Assembly: GCF_014356525.2 (NCBI RefSeq)
Contig: NC_052505.1
Coordinates: forward strand, 53,244,630 to 53,308,629
Length of the DNA: 64,000 nt
Direction: 5' to 3'
Source of the DNA: Nilaparvata lugens
Lineage: Eukaryota > Arthropoda > Insecta > Hemiptera > Delphacidae
Position numbers and translations under genes: made by a program. Shown here piece by piece: positions 1-11,939 of the stretch; positions within the stretch are counted from its first letter, which is position 1; each line of letters starts with the position of its first letter. The notes beneath the pieces are model-generated. The model was given only the letters and a program-made list of their open reading frames with translations. It made no database searches and was not told the origin of the DNA.

Positions 1-1281
1 AATATTGAGTGAAAACTATTATCCTTAATGGCTGTATGAGACTCATACCAAACATAGATCTCAAAGTTGGACTATAATGCCAGCGGAACGAGAATAATAG
101 AATAATTATCATTGCAGTATTATTCCTAATACCTGTTGTCCCCCACATAAGAGTATGAAATATCACACTGATCATTCCATCCGCTCTTCACAAGACCGAG
201 ATTAACTATCTAGTTCAGTCTAGTGTTCCAAAAAATTATTATTTTCAACTCTTCACAACATCGATAATACCTGCACCAACACTTGAAAATCCCCACCCCG
301 CCCAACAATCAACCCACAGATCATGTTTTGCAGTATCACGAATTTCAGCTCGCACATAACAAGTTTATTATTCATGCTAATTATTGCGTTGACTGTAATT
401 CAATGCGCGATTGTAATGAAGGTTCGCTCTTTGAAACAGCCAGCTCCGTTCCAAAGCTCGTGTTTATTTATTGTTGTCAGTAAGCAATTATCATCAAACA
501 TTGTATAGTGAGTACTGTGATGTTATCGAATAATAATAACAAAGTAGGTTTCGTCCTAATTTCATCGATATTATTTGTCAGAGCCGGGAAAATTTGTTGA
601 TGCTTGGGGAGGTGAATACATTTTGGAACGTGGACTGTAAACTTGGAGGTGCTAACCAATAATAATCACTCTGATAACATGAACGGCAGTAAACATACCA
701 CAATATAAGTAAACAGAGTTATTATAAATAGATGAGAGGTGATTTGTTAACTTACACAGTATTGACATTATTCACTACTTAACACTGGGCAAGTTGGGAA
801 AACTCAAAATTTTATCGATTTTGTTTCATTGTGCGGTAAGTTGTGAAACTTCAATGCTCATTGTTTATGAGTTTTAGTAATGAAATTCCTGATGCCATAG
901 ATCAATTTATATGATTCATGAAATGTAATATATTATTCTATTTCAATTGCTGTTGGAGCAAAATGAGTTGATTTTCATCATGAAGTACCGTATATTTTCC
1001 ATGAGGTATTATTCGTGTCTAGTGGTCCTCATTCATCGTGGAATAGGCCTACTATTATTGATCATTAACCCCAGATTACTTTTTCCGCCAACGTTACTGT
1101 TGAACATGTCTGAAATTGAGGCATTTCTATCAATAGTATCAATTTCTCAATTCATGTTTTTATAATATTCTTATAAATACCCAGATGTCATGTAACTCAT
1201 TTATATTATAACTTCTAAAATTTAATTAGTACAATAATTCTATATTTTTTGGAGAATATACGCATTATCACAAGCCATCTA
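1..1281. other. AT-rich DNA, no gene recognised
   Basis: Only short chance frames (at most about 70 codons) are present, on both strands, with no protein resemblance that I recognise. No repeat partner within the window was seen. Confidence 0.5.
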
Positions 1282-1381
1282 AATTGGCAGATGGATGAAA
1301 TTATTATGTGGGGTCCTAGGCATTACAGTAATACAATCTTCTTTTTTAGCTTCAATCATTTTATTGATAGGCAGCTTCCCA
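1282..1381 (+). repeat. 100-bp direct repeat, copy 1
   Basis: These 100 bases, starting AATTGGCAGATGG and ending GCAGCTTCCCA, recur without a visible difference at 3151-3250 in the same orientation, immediately 5' (element sense) of the reverse transcriptase remnant at 1737-3160. Identity this high contrasts with the frameshifted LINE between the copies, so the duplication looks young. Confidence 0.85.
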
Positions 1382-1736
1382 ATAGATAATAATCATATTG
1401 TTATGCATCTACATAAATTGGCGGAGCTTTGGACATATCAATGTCCATTCTTCGGAAAGAATATTAAAAATATCCTCCCCACTAACTCTCTACCAAAACG
1501 TTAATTTCGTTATTTAAACTAAGGATTTATTTATTAATGGAATATTGTAAAGTTTTAATCAATATGAATATTTAAGAGAAAAAAAACAGAAAATTGATAA
1601 AGTAAAATAATTATATAGGTAGATAAGATCAAATAATTGATTAATAAATGAAGTAGGCTGAAAGTAGATCAGGGTTATCAACTTTCAGTAATATACAGCA
1701 GTATGCAGTGGATAATTGAAATAACATGAGTTTATA

Positions 1737-3160
1737 TAATATATATATATACAATTCGTTCTATAACAGGTTTAAAGGTTTGTATTTGTGGGATGGGTGG
1801 GGGATGGTTGTCATGTGATCGTTCTAGGGCCGGACAGTTTCAGTCATTTGTTCCAAAAGATGTTTTTTTAAAGTCAGGATGAAGCTCGCTCGGCTCTCGA
1901 TGGACCTGATAGAAACAGGAAGTGCATTCCATGCACGACAGGCACTGACTAAGAAGGATTTTGTGAAAATAGTAGTTCGATGATTGGGTATCCTTAAAGT
2001 ACTTTCTCCGGTTCTAGTATGTGAAGCATCTATCCTCCTACCTTCAGAGACAAATTTGAAATCATCTTTAAAATAGTTCGGATTACCGTATTTCAAGATA
2101 TCTCTAACAAGCTTGACTATTCGAAAAAGCCTTTGATTGGGAAGCTTCAATGTTGAACTAGCAATGTGGGCTGGGGTGATATGATCATGGCGTTGGAGAG
2201 AGTAGACGAAACGTAGACAATAATTTTGGCAACGCTGTAGTTTATCATTCAGAGTGACTTGCATATCGTTAAGAACAGAATTACAATACATTAAATGTGG
2301 AAGATGAGAGATTGAACCAATAATAATTAATGTTTCTAGGGAGAATATCGTGCATTTTCTTCAATGCATGCATGGCTGAGAATACCTTTTCACAAGTTTT
2401 GTTCACTTGTTCTGACCAGTCAAGAGTATTATTCATAATAATGCCTAAATTTTAACTGAGCTACAGTAAGGAATGTCATTACCATCTACACTAATTTTGT
2501 GAATCGATTCAAGGTGAATATTGTTTATAAGACGAGAATATCCAATTATAATGGGTTGTGTTTTGATGGGATTAAGCTTAGGCCATTTTTCCTTGTCCAT
2601 TCCACTATCGAATTGATATCCTGATTCATTTTTCCAACTGTTTCATTAATTTTTGTTATGGGACAGCTTAAATAGATTTGAAGGTCATCTGCATAAGTAT
2701 GGAAACTGGAGAATTTGATAATGGAAGAAAGGTCATTAGCATACAAAGTGAAGAGGAGAGGGCCTAAAATTGAACCTTGTGGTATCCAAGTAGACTTTTT
2801 GTCACCGACAGATACACATTGTTTCCTACCTAATAGATAGGATTTAAACCAAACTAACGAGTTGTGACTGAAACCAAGAATAGCCAACTTATTCAGAAGG
2901 ACTGTATGATCAACAGTATCAAATGCTTTAGAAAAATCAAATAGGGTGAGGATGGTACATTTTCTTTGGTCCATAGCTAACCTTATATCATCAGTGACAC
3001 GGAGCAGAGCTGTTTCAGTTGAATGGAATTTTCTAAAGCCCGATTGAAAGTTATGAAGCTTACTATTGTTGTCTAGAAATTTTACAACTTGAGCATGAAT
3101 GAGTCTTTCTAGCACTTTGGACAATGCAGGTAAAATAGTAAAAACGGTTCAATTGGCAGA
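1737..3160 (-). mobile_element. 5'-truncated non-LTR retrotransposon (Jockey/CR1-like RT), frameshifted
   Basis: On the minus strand, 3145-2546 encodes reverse transcriptase fingers and palm: ILPALSKVLERLI, NFQSGFRKFHSTETALL, TLFDFSKAFDTVDH (first catalytic Asp region), PQGSILGPLLFTLYANDL and the catalytic FHTYADDLQIY. A different frame continues with CSSVKNLGIIMNNTLDWSEQ (about 2470-2390), the thumb region. The segment 2291-1824 then gives the C-terminal domain (LKLPNQRLFRIVKLVRDIL, SFLVSACRAWNALP) and a stop. The endonuclease and N-terminal half are missing and at least two frame changes interrupt the reading, so it is a dead copy. The 3' side ends in a TA-rich tail near 1738-1752. Clade assignment rests on motif wording only. 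Confidence 0.85.
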
Positions 3161-3250
3161 TGGATGAAATTATTATGTGGGGTCCTAGGCATTACAGTAA
3201 TACAATCTTCTTTTTTAGCTTCAATCATTTTATTGATAGGCAGCTTCCCA
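3151..3250 (+). repeat. 100-bp direct repeat, copy 2
   Basis: Partner of 1282-1381. Here the repeat abuts the 5' edge (minus-strand sense) of the truncated LINE. Read on the minus strand it forms part of a 72-codon open frame, but that frame has no recognisable protein motif. Confidence 0.85.
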
Positions 3251-3419
3251 TTGTTTACTGTTGTAAGAAGATATTTTGAATAGTTATCAAAATCATTGAA
3301 TGGAAAGAATTTATAGGTCTCAAGCAAACAGCAGTATTGCTATCGCTAGATACGATGTCAACAAACTCAAGATTAGATAATAACGGTTATCCAGGCTACA
3401 GTTTTGAACAGCCAAATAA

Positions 3420-5640
3420 AAAGGAAAATATTATTGCTATTTATTTAATGATATAAAATAATAATTTTTGAGGTTAGGTTCTTTGGTACTTACTAGTCGG
3501 CAACCTAAATAATTGGTCGAGCCATATAAATTGAGAATTAGCCAGACACCTGTGGCAAATTTAGTTGCATACAAATAGCATTCGCTTAAACTGTGATCAG
3601 AGGGTTAGTAACAAGCATGGCATGTCAATGTAAAAGAAAAAGCGTTTTAGAAAATACAAAAATATTTATCATGTCATACGAGCATGGGAAAAATGTATAA
3701 AATAAATAAAAATATTAAGGAAATGGGATGTACCTATACTCAGCGCATGAATACATTTGTAATTTTAGAATACGCCAATCAAAATACAGTAATTGACCGC
3801 TGGTGAAAGCGAGTTGATTCAAAATATACATTATCTATTATATAAATGATAAGAGTTTGTAAAATATACAGTACTCAGATTTATATTTATACAATAATAT
3901 TCGCTATTTATGCTGTAACCTAGCAGAATTGCATGGACTGTATTGAAGCATATTATTGCATAGTAGTGAGGCTAGGGATAGCACCAATCAGAGTGGATAT
4001 TTAAATTATATGCAAATTCAAAAATATGGAAGTATGTTTGTGAAAAGAATAGGGGTAGGTCTAAGCCCACTTGCTTGCTAGAGGTCACCAGGAACAGCCA
4101 CCAATTTATAGAGCACAAGATCCCTTTTTAATATTTGAACATTTTGGTATCTAAAGTTGAAATTTATAAATTAATTGTATTAGACTCAGTGAAGTTGCAT
4201 TATAACAAGAGTCATTAATCAAACAATCCCCTAGAAGGAAACGACAGCAGCCCACCAGGAAGGCCTAGGACATCGAATCTAATCCGGAGCACCATCAAGA
4301 TTGTGATTTTCGACACGTGAGTTCATTGAGAAATTATTTGAGAGGGCCCTCAGTGCTTCGAATCATCATAATCTATAAAAGCTAGCTCGTCAAAAGGTTG
4401 TTTAAATATTAAAAGTAATATCAAAAACTTGCGCAAGTATTCAAATGTAAAGGAAATATTCTTAAGAAACGTTTATGAGATCACTATTTAAATATGCACA
4501 GAGGGAATATCTAATAATATATGATTTATTATAATTTTATGCTCACTCATTATATCTTTGCTTAGTGAATTATTAGATTTTTGCAAGGCTCACATTCATA
4601 AGATAAATTGATTTATCTTATTTCCACCAGAGGCCGAACCCAAGCCCTGAGAAACATATATGTATTCTGAGATTTATAATTTCATATTTAATTTCTTATA
4701 TCAATTTGGAAAGGAGATTTATGAAGTTTTATTCGACAAGCATCAGCAAGTTGACATCTGAGCTGTATAGTTTGAAAGTATATTATATTTGCTGATTGAA
4801 GAAGCACATGGTAATATTTCGTGCTAAGAAACAAAGTTGTGAGCTACCTGTGATATTTTTTTATATATATCTATTCCCATATTATTTTTATATTTGTTGC
4901 TCTATATTTTTTATTTATTGCTCGTTGATTTTTTCACTTAATTATATGTTTTATGTTCATTGAATGGTGTGCCTTTCATTTATTATCCTATCTCCATGCA
5001 TGACCAATCTTGTTATATTCTATTTTATTATTATTATTGACCTATTATTAAAATTATCAACCAACTGTATTCTTCACCGAATAAGTTGGATCAATCAGCG
5101 ATATACAGCAGTGATTGTTAAAACTTTGGAAATAATTACGTTCCCAAGATTTATGTAAATTATCCAGTACCAACACATCTGATTTGAAGAAACTCAAAGG
5201 TCATAGTATTAAGTTGCAGCAATATAATTAATAGAATTCATGAGGTACTCTGATAGAGTATTGCCTTTGATTCCGCTCGGTATCATTTTTCATTGCTGAC
5301 CACTTTGGCGAATGGTGGCGGGTGGCGTTGGTGGCGATACCGCATTGTCTAGTACAATTCAGACAATACATCAGAGAACTTATATCTGTCTATCTCTACT
5401 GCATCTATATTTGTGGAGTACACCAAATCAGTCACAAAAACTGTGAACTGTTAAAGCGGCCGATTTGCAGCCAGCGAAAGCAGAGAACTGTTTGAGCTCC
5501 TAGGAGAGCTGGTAAGAAATTGGTACTATTGCTCTTTCAGGAATCACAAAAATTATTATATATATTCAAAATCTTTGCTTTACCGACTGCGGCCAAGCAG
5601 GGCAAACGTTTTAGGAAAAATAAAGTTACACTGTCCAGAG
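3420..5640 (+). repeat. left arm of a diverged long inverted repeat (partner 9460-11900)
   Basis: Segment after segment matches the reverse complement of 11900-9460 in colinear order. Examples are the GAGGTTAGGTTCTTTG motif near 3475 (partner near 11830), the GCCCACCAGGAAGGC region near 4250 (partner near 11060), the AGGCCGAACCCAAGCCC region near 4632 (partner near 10445), TGCATGACCAATCTTG near 4977 (partner near 10095) and GGTACTCTGATAGAG near 5243 (partner near 9845). The arms are clearly related but carry many substitutions and indels. No long open frame or transposase is present. Either one large noncoding element with long arms, or two opposite insertions of the same element. Confidence 0.8.
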
Positions 5641-6225
5641 CTATATTTTTCAGTTGAATGTAGCTCTATATCCCTACATCTTTGGTAATTTGCTTCATAG
5701 TGTAGATTATAGTGAAATTTTATACAGTAGCCGGGGTCTTCCAATGTGAATTCGTTGTGTGGCCAACTTGTCTGGCCGACTTGGCCTTTACATGGCCAAG
5801 CCAAAAGAGATCACTTTTCCTCAAATCTTTGATATACTCCCACATTAGTAATAATTGGATCAGTCTAAATAATACAATACTGTATTTGAGGAGAAAAATA
5901 TAAATATTCTAGTAGAATACAAGTGAAAAAACTATGTAATTGGTTTTTTCAATTTCTTATTGATGATGAAAATCTGTGCACAATTTTATTTCATGTTCAC
6001 CACAAATCAGTTGCAGTTTTCAAAGGTCAAGATATTATTTGATTTTCGAATGATTGGGTACTCATTCAATGCAAATTCTGGTATGAATGAGTCCTTGAAG
6101 CTCTGCTGGACGCCTTGACGGTGTGGTAGGATTTTTGTCTCAATGGAATCATGCGTGAAATTCACGCTTGATTAGTATTCTAGAGTTCCAAGCATGAAAT
6201 GCTCAGGGCTATTTCATGATGTCTA

Positions 6226-6364
6226 AAGGTGCGTACAGATATACGCGCCGCGAACATGAGCAATTCACTTTTAATCAGCTTACTATATCTGTATTTTTAT
6301 CTTGGCATCAGCTGATTAAAAGTGAATTGCTCATGTTCGCGGCGCATATATCTGTACGCACCTT
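6226..6364. mobile_element. 139-bp hairpin MITE (AAGGTGCGTACAGAT family)
   Basis: Inverted arms of 55 bp (6226-6280 and 6310-6364) differ at a single position and enclose a loop of about 29 bp. They start AAGGTGCGTACAGATATACG and contain a GC-rich CGCGCCGCGAAC block. No coding capacity. The same terminal motif appears on 39475-39693, so this is a family. The near-perfect arms suggest recent insertion or hairpin conversion. The superfamily is not clear because the target duplication is ambiguous. Confidence 0.85.
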
Positions 6365-6999
6365 ATATATTCTATACAGTGATATGTCTAGATATATTCT
6401 ATACTATATTATATTCTATACAGTGAGTATTACTTTAAACTGTTGAAGTTCTTTATGAAATCTATAAAGTTCATGTGATTTGAATGAATTTGGAGTTCAC
6501 AGTGAGTTGAGAAAGTAGGCTATTCACGATAGAGTTTCGATGAATAAGATTTTTATGAAGTTCTTTATAAATTTATTGATGTTATTTAATAATATCAATG
6601 CTTTCCCATCATTTTATGATCAATATACGTCATAAAATGTGTACAATATGAATCCTGTCGAAATAGTCGTGACTATTTGTTACGATTTTTGTCATGACAA
6701 AAATTATGACAAGTTGGGCCTTACGAACACCAAAATCCATTCATGCGTGAAATAATTATGATGCGTTACTTTTCAAACACTTTGTTATGAAGTTCTCCAC
6801 AGCCCATTAACATACGGAGAGATAACACCACATTATGTATTTCTAGTTTATTTTCGTGTTTTGGCTTGATTGACATGATATTCATTATAGAAGATTCAAA
6901 CATGTATCATGCACATGTAAGGCCCATAATTAGTTTTTTGCAGAGCTTATGTGGATTGAATAAATTTGAAGGACACAGTGAGTTAAGAAAGTAGGCTAT

Positions 7000-7330
7000 T
7001 TACAATACAGTTTTAATGAATGAGATTTTCATACGATGAAGCAATCTCACTTGAATGTGAACCAAGATTAGCTCTTCCCCATCTAGATAACCAGCCAATT
7101 CACATAAATCCTTTCCCAAAGCTTGACATTCAAGTACTGTCTTCTCCAAAGAGTTTCCCTGGCATAACTTATCGAAAAACGCAGCCGTTTTCGTCTCAGC
7201 ACGGAAATCACGTAGGCTGTGGCGCTGCAATTCAACGACGGAAAATGACAAAGGACCAGGAAACAAGCACTAACAAGTTGGCAAGAGAAAAACTTTTATA
7301 GCCTAAGGACATCATCTCATCCACAACTTT
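7000..7330 (-). other. unassigned coding-like fragment
   Basis: The minus strand is open for 88 codons (7266-7000) with an unusually protein-like, mixed composition (for example DKLCQGNSLEKTVLECQALG and LAGYLDGEELILVHIQVRLL). A second frame just upstream (about 7370-7260) also reads plausibly (LVRFLGASDKVVDEMMSLGY). I do not recognise a family. It could be a decayed transposon gene or a pseudogene fragment with a frame change near 7265, or simply chance. Confidence 0.25.
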
Positions 7331-7479
7331 ATCGCTTGCACCCAAAAAGCGAACCAATTCAATCGAAGCTATATCCTATTGTGCAAAGCATCGCTGTTTG
7401 TTACCAATTTAGTGGGTCTATTTGTCAGTACAAAACTCGTCATTGCAATCGAATTGACGTACATTTCGCTGGCCCTCCC

Positions 7480-7860
7480 ACCAAGCCAAATGGCGATTTG
7501 AGCATTACACATCGTTTGTGCATCGTTTGTGCACGAATGTGCACGACCAGTCTGCGTTTGTGCACGCAAACTGAACAAATTATTTGAAAATTCGATTGGG
7601 GGGGCTGGGGAAACGATAGCCCCCCCCCCACTTAGTGTAATTGCGATTTGAGCATTACACATCGTTTGTGCATCGTTTGTACACGAATGTGCACGTACAT
7701 GTAACGTTTGTGCACACTTTCTAAGCAAGGAAATGGATCGTTGCAGGAGTGAGGTTCAATACAACGGCCAAGGGTGGCTGGGGGAAATGCTATCCCCAAA
7801 CCGTCAAAACACTCTAATTTTCGGCTCAATCGTTTGTTCTTCGTTTGTGCACGAATGTGG
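7480..7860 (-). repeat. TGCACAAACG-rich tandem repeats, inverted relative to 11940-12838
   Basis: Read on the minus strand, this segment repeats the same modules as the plus-strand array at 11940-12838: TTCAAATAATTTGTTCAG, GTGCACATTCGTGCAC, GATGTGTAATGCTCAAATCG and a run of G ending in TATCGTTTCCCCAGCC. About two units are present. Overlapping open frames here are repeat artefacts, since the same peptide segments recur in both clusters. Confidence 0.85.
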
Positions 7861-8324
7861 CTGGATCAGCCACAAGAATTATCATCCAATGTAATACTTC
7901 CATTATATTGTACTATGTATGTCTATAAATATATAAGGAATGAGAAAATAGCACTACATAGCAATAATAATAATTAATTATCAATCATGAGATATTTTCT
8001 TATAGACAGTTAGTTTTTGATATGTTTACCTCCTCACTTCTCGAAACAGAACTGTGAGTTAAAAAATTTTCTTCTAAAATTTTTCCCTCTTTAACCCCTC
8101 CTTGACCCTACTAATATTGGTTACTGATATTTTTTGCTTCAGATATTTAAATCCCATAAATATCGATGGAAAACTATCAGTATTATTAAATATCGATTTT
8201 CTGATACTCATCCAAAATCCTTAGACATTAATTTTAATCTGTTTATTAACAGAATGAACAGATTAGGTAATCTGTTCATTGAATGTAAAAAACTGACCCA
8301 ACTTTTATGTAAGAGAGATGCATA

Positions 8325-9027
8325 CAGAATGGGTGAAAAGTCCGAGAACGGCTCAATATCTCATTCACAAAGGTAATTAGATGGTAAATGTGATTGGGAA
8401 TCCTACTCGAATCTAGAATACTACTTTTTTATCACTCGAAAATCTGGTCCGCAATATTAAATGCAACTTCATTTTTTCAAATAGGAAGGCTGTCATGCGA
8501 TACATGATTTCAATACATAATTTCAAGACAAAATGTATGACCAAGATCGCACATCAATATCTCAAACTGTTAAGAAGATATTCACATTTTTAATCAATAC
8601 CATGGAAATCTGAAATGAAATCACATAAGACTGTTATTGATTAATAATGTGAATATTAATAACACCCACTTTGGAATCACATTTTTTATGAGATACTAAG
8701 CCATTCTCATACTTTCTTCTCTCCTTTCTGCTTTGATTAATAATGTGAATATCTTCTAAACTATTTGAGATATCGATAATATCTTTAATTGTTTTTGGCA
8801 TTCACTTTTTCTCGAAATTCCGTTTCAAAATCATGTATCGCATGATCACCTTCCTATTTAAAAAAATAAGGTTGCGTTTAAAATGGTGGATCCAAGATGG
8901 CGGACCAGATTTTTAAAGCCATAGTAAAGTGATATTTAAATTTGAGTAGGATCCCCAATCACACCCACAGTCATATTACCTTTGTTTATGAAATATTAAG
9001 CCGTTCTCAGACTTTTCACCCACTCTG
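8325..9027. mobile_element. 703-bp noncoding element with long terminal inverted repeats (TA target)
   Basis: Left end CAGAATGGGTGAAAAGTC and right end (reverse complement) CAGAGTGGGTGAAAAGTC are inside flanking TA dinucleotides (8323-8324, 9028-9029). The inverted similarity continues for more than 200 bp on each side (CTGGTCCGC, AATAGGAAGG..CATGCGATACATGATTT). A further inverted motif, ATTAATAATGTGAATAT, lies in the middle. TA target and CAG terminus fit a Tc1/mariner-like MITE. No open frame. Confidence 0.8.
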
Positions 9028-10510
9028 TATATGAACAGAAATAGTATTTTGAATAATGGAAAAAATGCCTTTTCAAATTGCCAGATTTTATTTTTATACA
9101 AACCTGAAATGGCGGCTAATTTAAAAAGCCAATCTGAATTTCCAAACAACAGAAATTAAGTTGTTTGGTAGGCATTCTATTCCAATTTCTTTCAATAATA
9201 GGATGGGCACGTTAAATTGTCGGTTTCGCTGAAGTATGACAGTCGTAAGGCCCATTGATAGCCCAAATGGTTTTAGGCTACATTAACAACATTACCATAG
9301 TATGGCCATGAGAGCTTTTTTCTCGCCGCCGCCATGAAGATTCCAAATATTTGAATACATTTTTTAATGTAGCTTGAAGGGGATTGTAAGTAAAATTACT
9401 TGCCTTTACTTATTAAAGCATATATTACTTATTCCTTAATAATGTCTTACAAGCTGTTTTTATATTCCGTATTGTGACGTTATTTTTGGCGTCGCATGTG
9501 CCCCAGCTGGCAGTAGTCGGTAGAGCAAAAGATTTTTGAATACTATTATTATTTTTACGCCTCCTGAAAGAGAAATACCATAAACTTCTTACCAGCTCTT
9601 CAAGGAGCTCAAATAGTTCTCTGCTTCCAACGGCTGCAAACGGTGTCTGCTTTATCAATTCGCAGTTCTCATGACTGATCTGGTCGACTCCGCAATTATA
9701 GATACAGAAGATATAGACAGATATAAGGGTTCTGAATTTTGTACTAGACAATATGGTATCGACACCAACACCACTTGCTACCATCTGACAAAGGGGTCAG
9801 CAGTGTGAGATGATACCGAACGGAATCAAAGGCGACACTCTATCAGAGTACCTTATAAATTCTTTCAGTTTATAATGCTGCTGCAACTTAATACTATGAC
9901 CCCTTGGGTTCTTCCAAATCGGCTGCGATGGTTCTGAATAATTTAAATAAATCTTGAGAACGTAATATTTCTGAAGATTTAATAATCAATGCTGTATATC
10001 GCCGATTTATGCAACTTATTCGGTGAAGAATACAATTGGTTGATGATTTAAATAATTTGTGAACAATAGAATAATTAAGATAGACTAGAACAAGATTGGT
10101 CATGCATGAAGACAGGATCATAAATGAAGGGTACACCATTCAACATATGAAAATATATAATATGCATGAAAATATCAACAAGCAATAATGAAAGATAGGA
10201 ATGATAAATATAAAAATAATATGAGAAAATATATATATTGTAAAAATATCACAGATAGCTCACAAAATGTTTCACTTTGCTTATTAGCATCAAATAATAT
10301 ATCTCATGCTTTTTTAAGCAGCATATATTCTATCTATTTCTATAGCTCAGTTGTCGACCTGCTATTGCTTGTCGAATGAAATTTATAAATCTTACTTCCA
10401 ACAATATGAAAAATTAAATATTAAAATATCTCAGGGCTTGAGTTCGGCCTCTGCCGAATGTTCTTAATCTCTTCATGTTCTTTATCTTATGAACATGAGC
10501 TTCCGAAAAT

Positions 10511-10527
10511 TCTTATAAATAACTGAT
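10511..10527. repeat. target-site duplication, left copy (17 bp)
   Basis: Identical to 10746-10762; immediately precedes the CTT/GAA tail of the retrotransposed fragment. A perfect 17-bp duplication marks target-primed reverse transcription. Confidence 0.85.
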
Positions 10528-10745
10528 CTTCTTCTTCTTCTTCTTTGGCTGTGCCTTATCCCATTTATCTGCAAACAGCATGCACCATGGTGCTGGCTTC
10601 TTGACTGCAGCACCCACGACATCCATGAGCAGATCAAACAGATATGGGCTAAGTGCTGAACCCTGGTGAAGGCCAACTTGCACTGGAAACTCTTGGGTCC
10701 TTCCCACACTTGTTTTCACTCGAGTGATGGCTCCCTTGTGATGGC
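10528..10745 (-). mobile_element. short RTE-type LINE fragment with GAA tail, flanked by a 17-bp target duplication
   Basis: Minus-strand sense encodes a reverse transcriptase snippet (VGLHQGSALSPYLFDLLMDV, then PWCMLFAD) typical of RTE-like LINEs. It runs abruptly into a short 3' end and a (GAA)n tail, so most sequence after the FADD motif is deleted. The insertion is bounded by perfect 17-bp direct repeats starting TCTTATAAATAAC at 10511-10527 and 10746-10762. The homologous left arm near 4545-4600 lacks the insert, which confirms insertion into a pre-existing repeat. Confidence 0.85.
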
Positions 10746-10762
10746 TCTTATAAATAACTGAT
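10746..10762. repeat. target-site duplication, right copy (17 bp)
   Basis: Second copy of the 17-bp duplication; it adjoins the truncated 5' end of the retrotransposed fragment. Confidence 0.85.
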
Positions 10763-11939
10763 AAAAAAGATCAATCAAGTGAGCATATATAATAAATCAA
10801 ATATCAATAAATATTTACTCTGTGCATACTTAAATATTAAATTCTCATTAATTGTTCTTAATAGGACTTTCCCTCAAGTTTGAATATTTGTGCACATTTC
10901 AATATTAAGTTTGATTTTCAAATAAACCTTCGACGAGCTAGCTTTATGTAATTGGGATAAATTCGTAGCACTGAGGGCTCTCTTAAATGATTTTTGAACT
11001 CATGTGTAGATCTTTCACAATTTTTGAGGGTGGCCTGGATTCGTCTTGGTGTCCTAAGCCTTTTCTGGTGGGCTGCTGTCATCCTCTCCAGTGGTAATAT
11101 TTAAATTTAACAACTCATGTCATACTGCGACATCACTGAGTTATATGTATTTTTCTTTTAATTACATAAATCAAAACTTAAACTTCGGCAAAAAATAAAT
11201 TTATGTACAATAAGGGATTCAGTCCCCTATTCTCCTTCGACGATACTTCCTCCTTTTTTAATTTGCATTAAATTTAAATATCCTTTCCCATTGGCAGATT
11301 TTAAATACTCCGCGATGACACAATTCAGTACTGTCAAATAGATCACAGTACAATAACATATTACTATCGTAAAATTGAATATTCCTATCCTTAACTCTTA
11401 TTTTATCTAAACAACATTGTTCCATGTATTCTATAAAAATTACAAATTTTTATAATTTTAATAAAGATCACGTGGAGATTTTGAATTAAATAATTTTTAG
11501 CGCCGAGCAAATACTGTATTATGATTGGTACATCCCTAGACTGTAATATGTATTAATGCGCTCAATAAAAATAAATATCATTTCCTTTATCTTTTTGCTT
11601 TGTTTTTTATTATTTTTTGTTCATGCTCAATGATATAATATATATTTTGTGTTCTCTTAATCGTTTTTGGTGACATTTATTTGGCATGCTTAGTTTACAA
11701 AACCCTCTCATCCTCGTCTTAGCAAATGCTACCTAGACGCGATTAATTAGCTATAAGGTGTCTGGCTAATTTTCAAATATACAGCTCGACCGATCACTAA
11801 GGTCGCAGACAACCTAATGTCAAAGAACCTAACCTCAAACATTATTATTACTATACTACTATATATTTCATTACTATATAATTATTCATTTCTGTATTGA
11901 TGACTGCATAAAAGGCGAAAGAACTTGCACAATCTTGCA

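Larger units (their letters stand above)
9460..11900 (-). repeat. right arm of the long inverted repeat (partner 3420-5640)
   Basis: Reverse-complement counterpart of the left arm, somewhat longer because a retrotransposed fragment (10528-10745) was inserted into it. A 119-codon minus-strand frame at 9784-9425 lies inside the arm, but the aligned left arm does not keep it open, so I treat it as noncoding. Confidence 0.8.

Noticed and set aside
9425..9784. 119-codon minus-strand frame
   Set aside because: Lies in the inverted-repeat arm and is not kept open in the partner arm.
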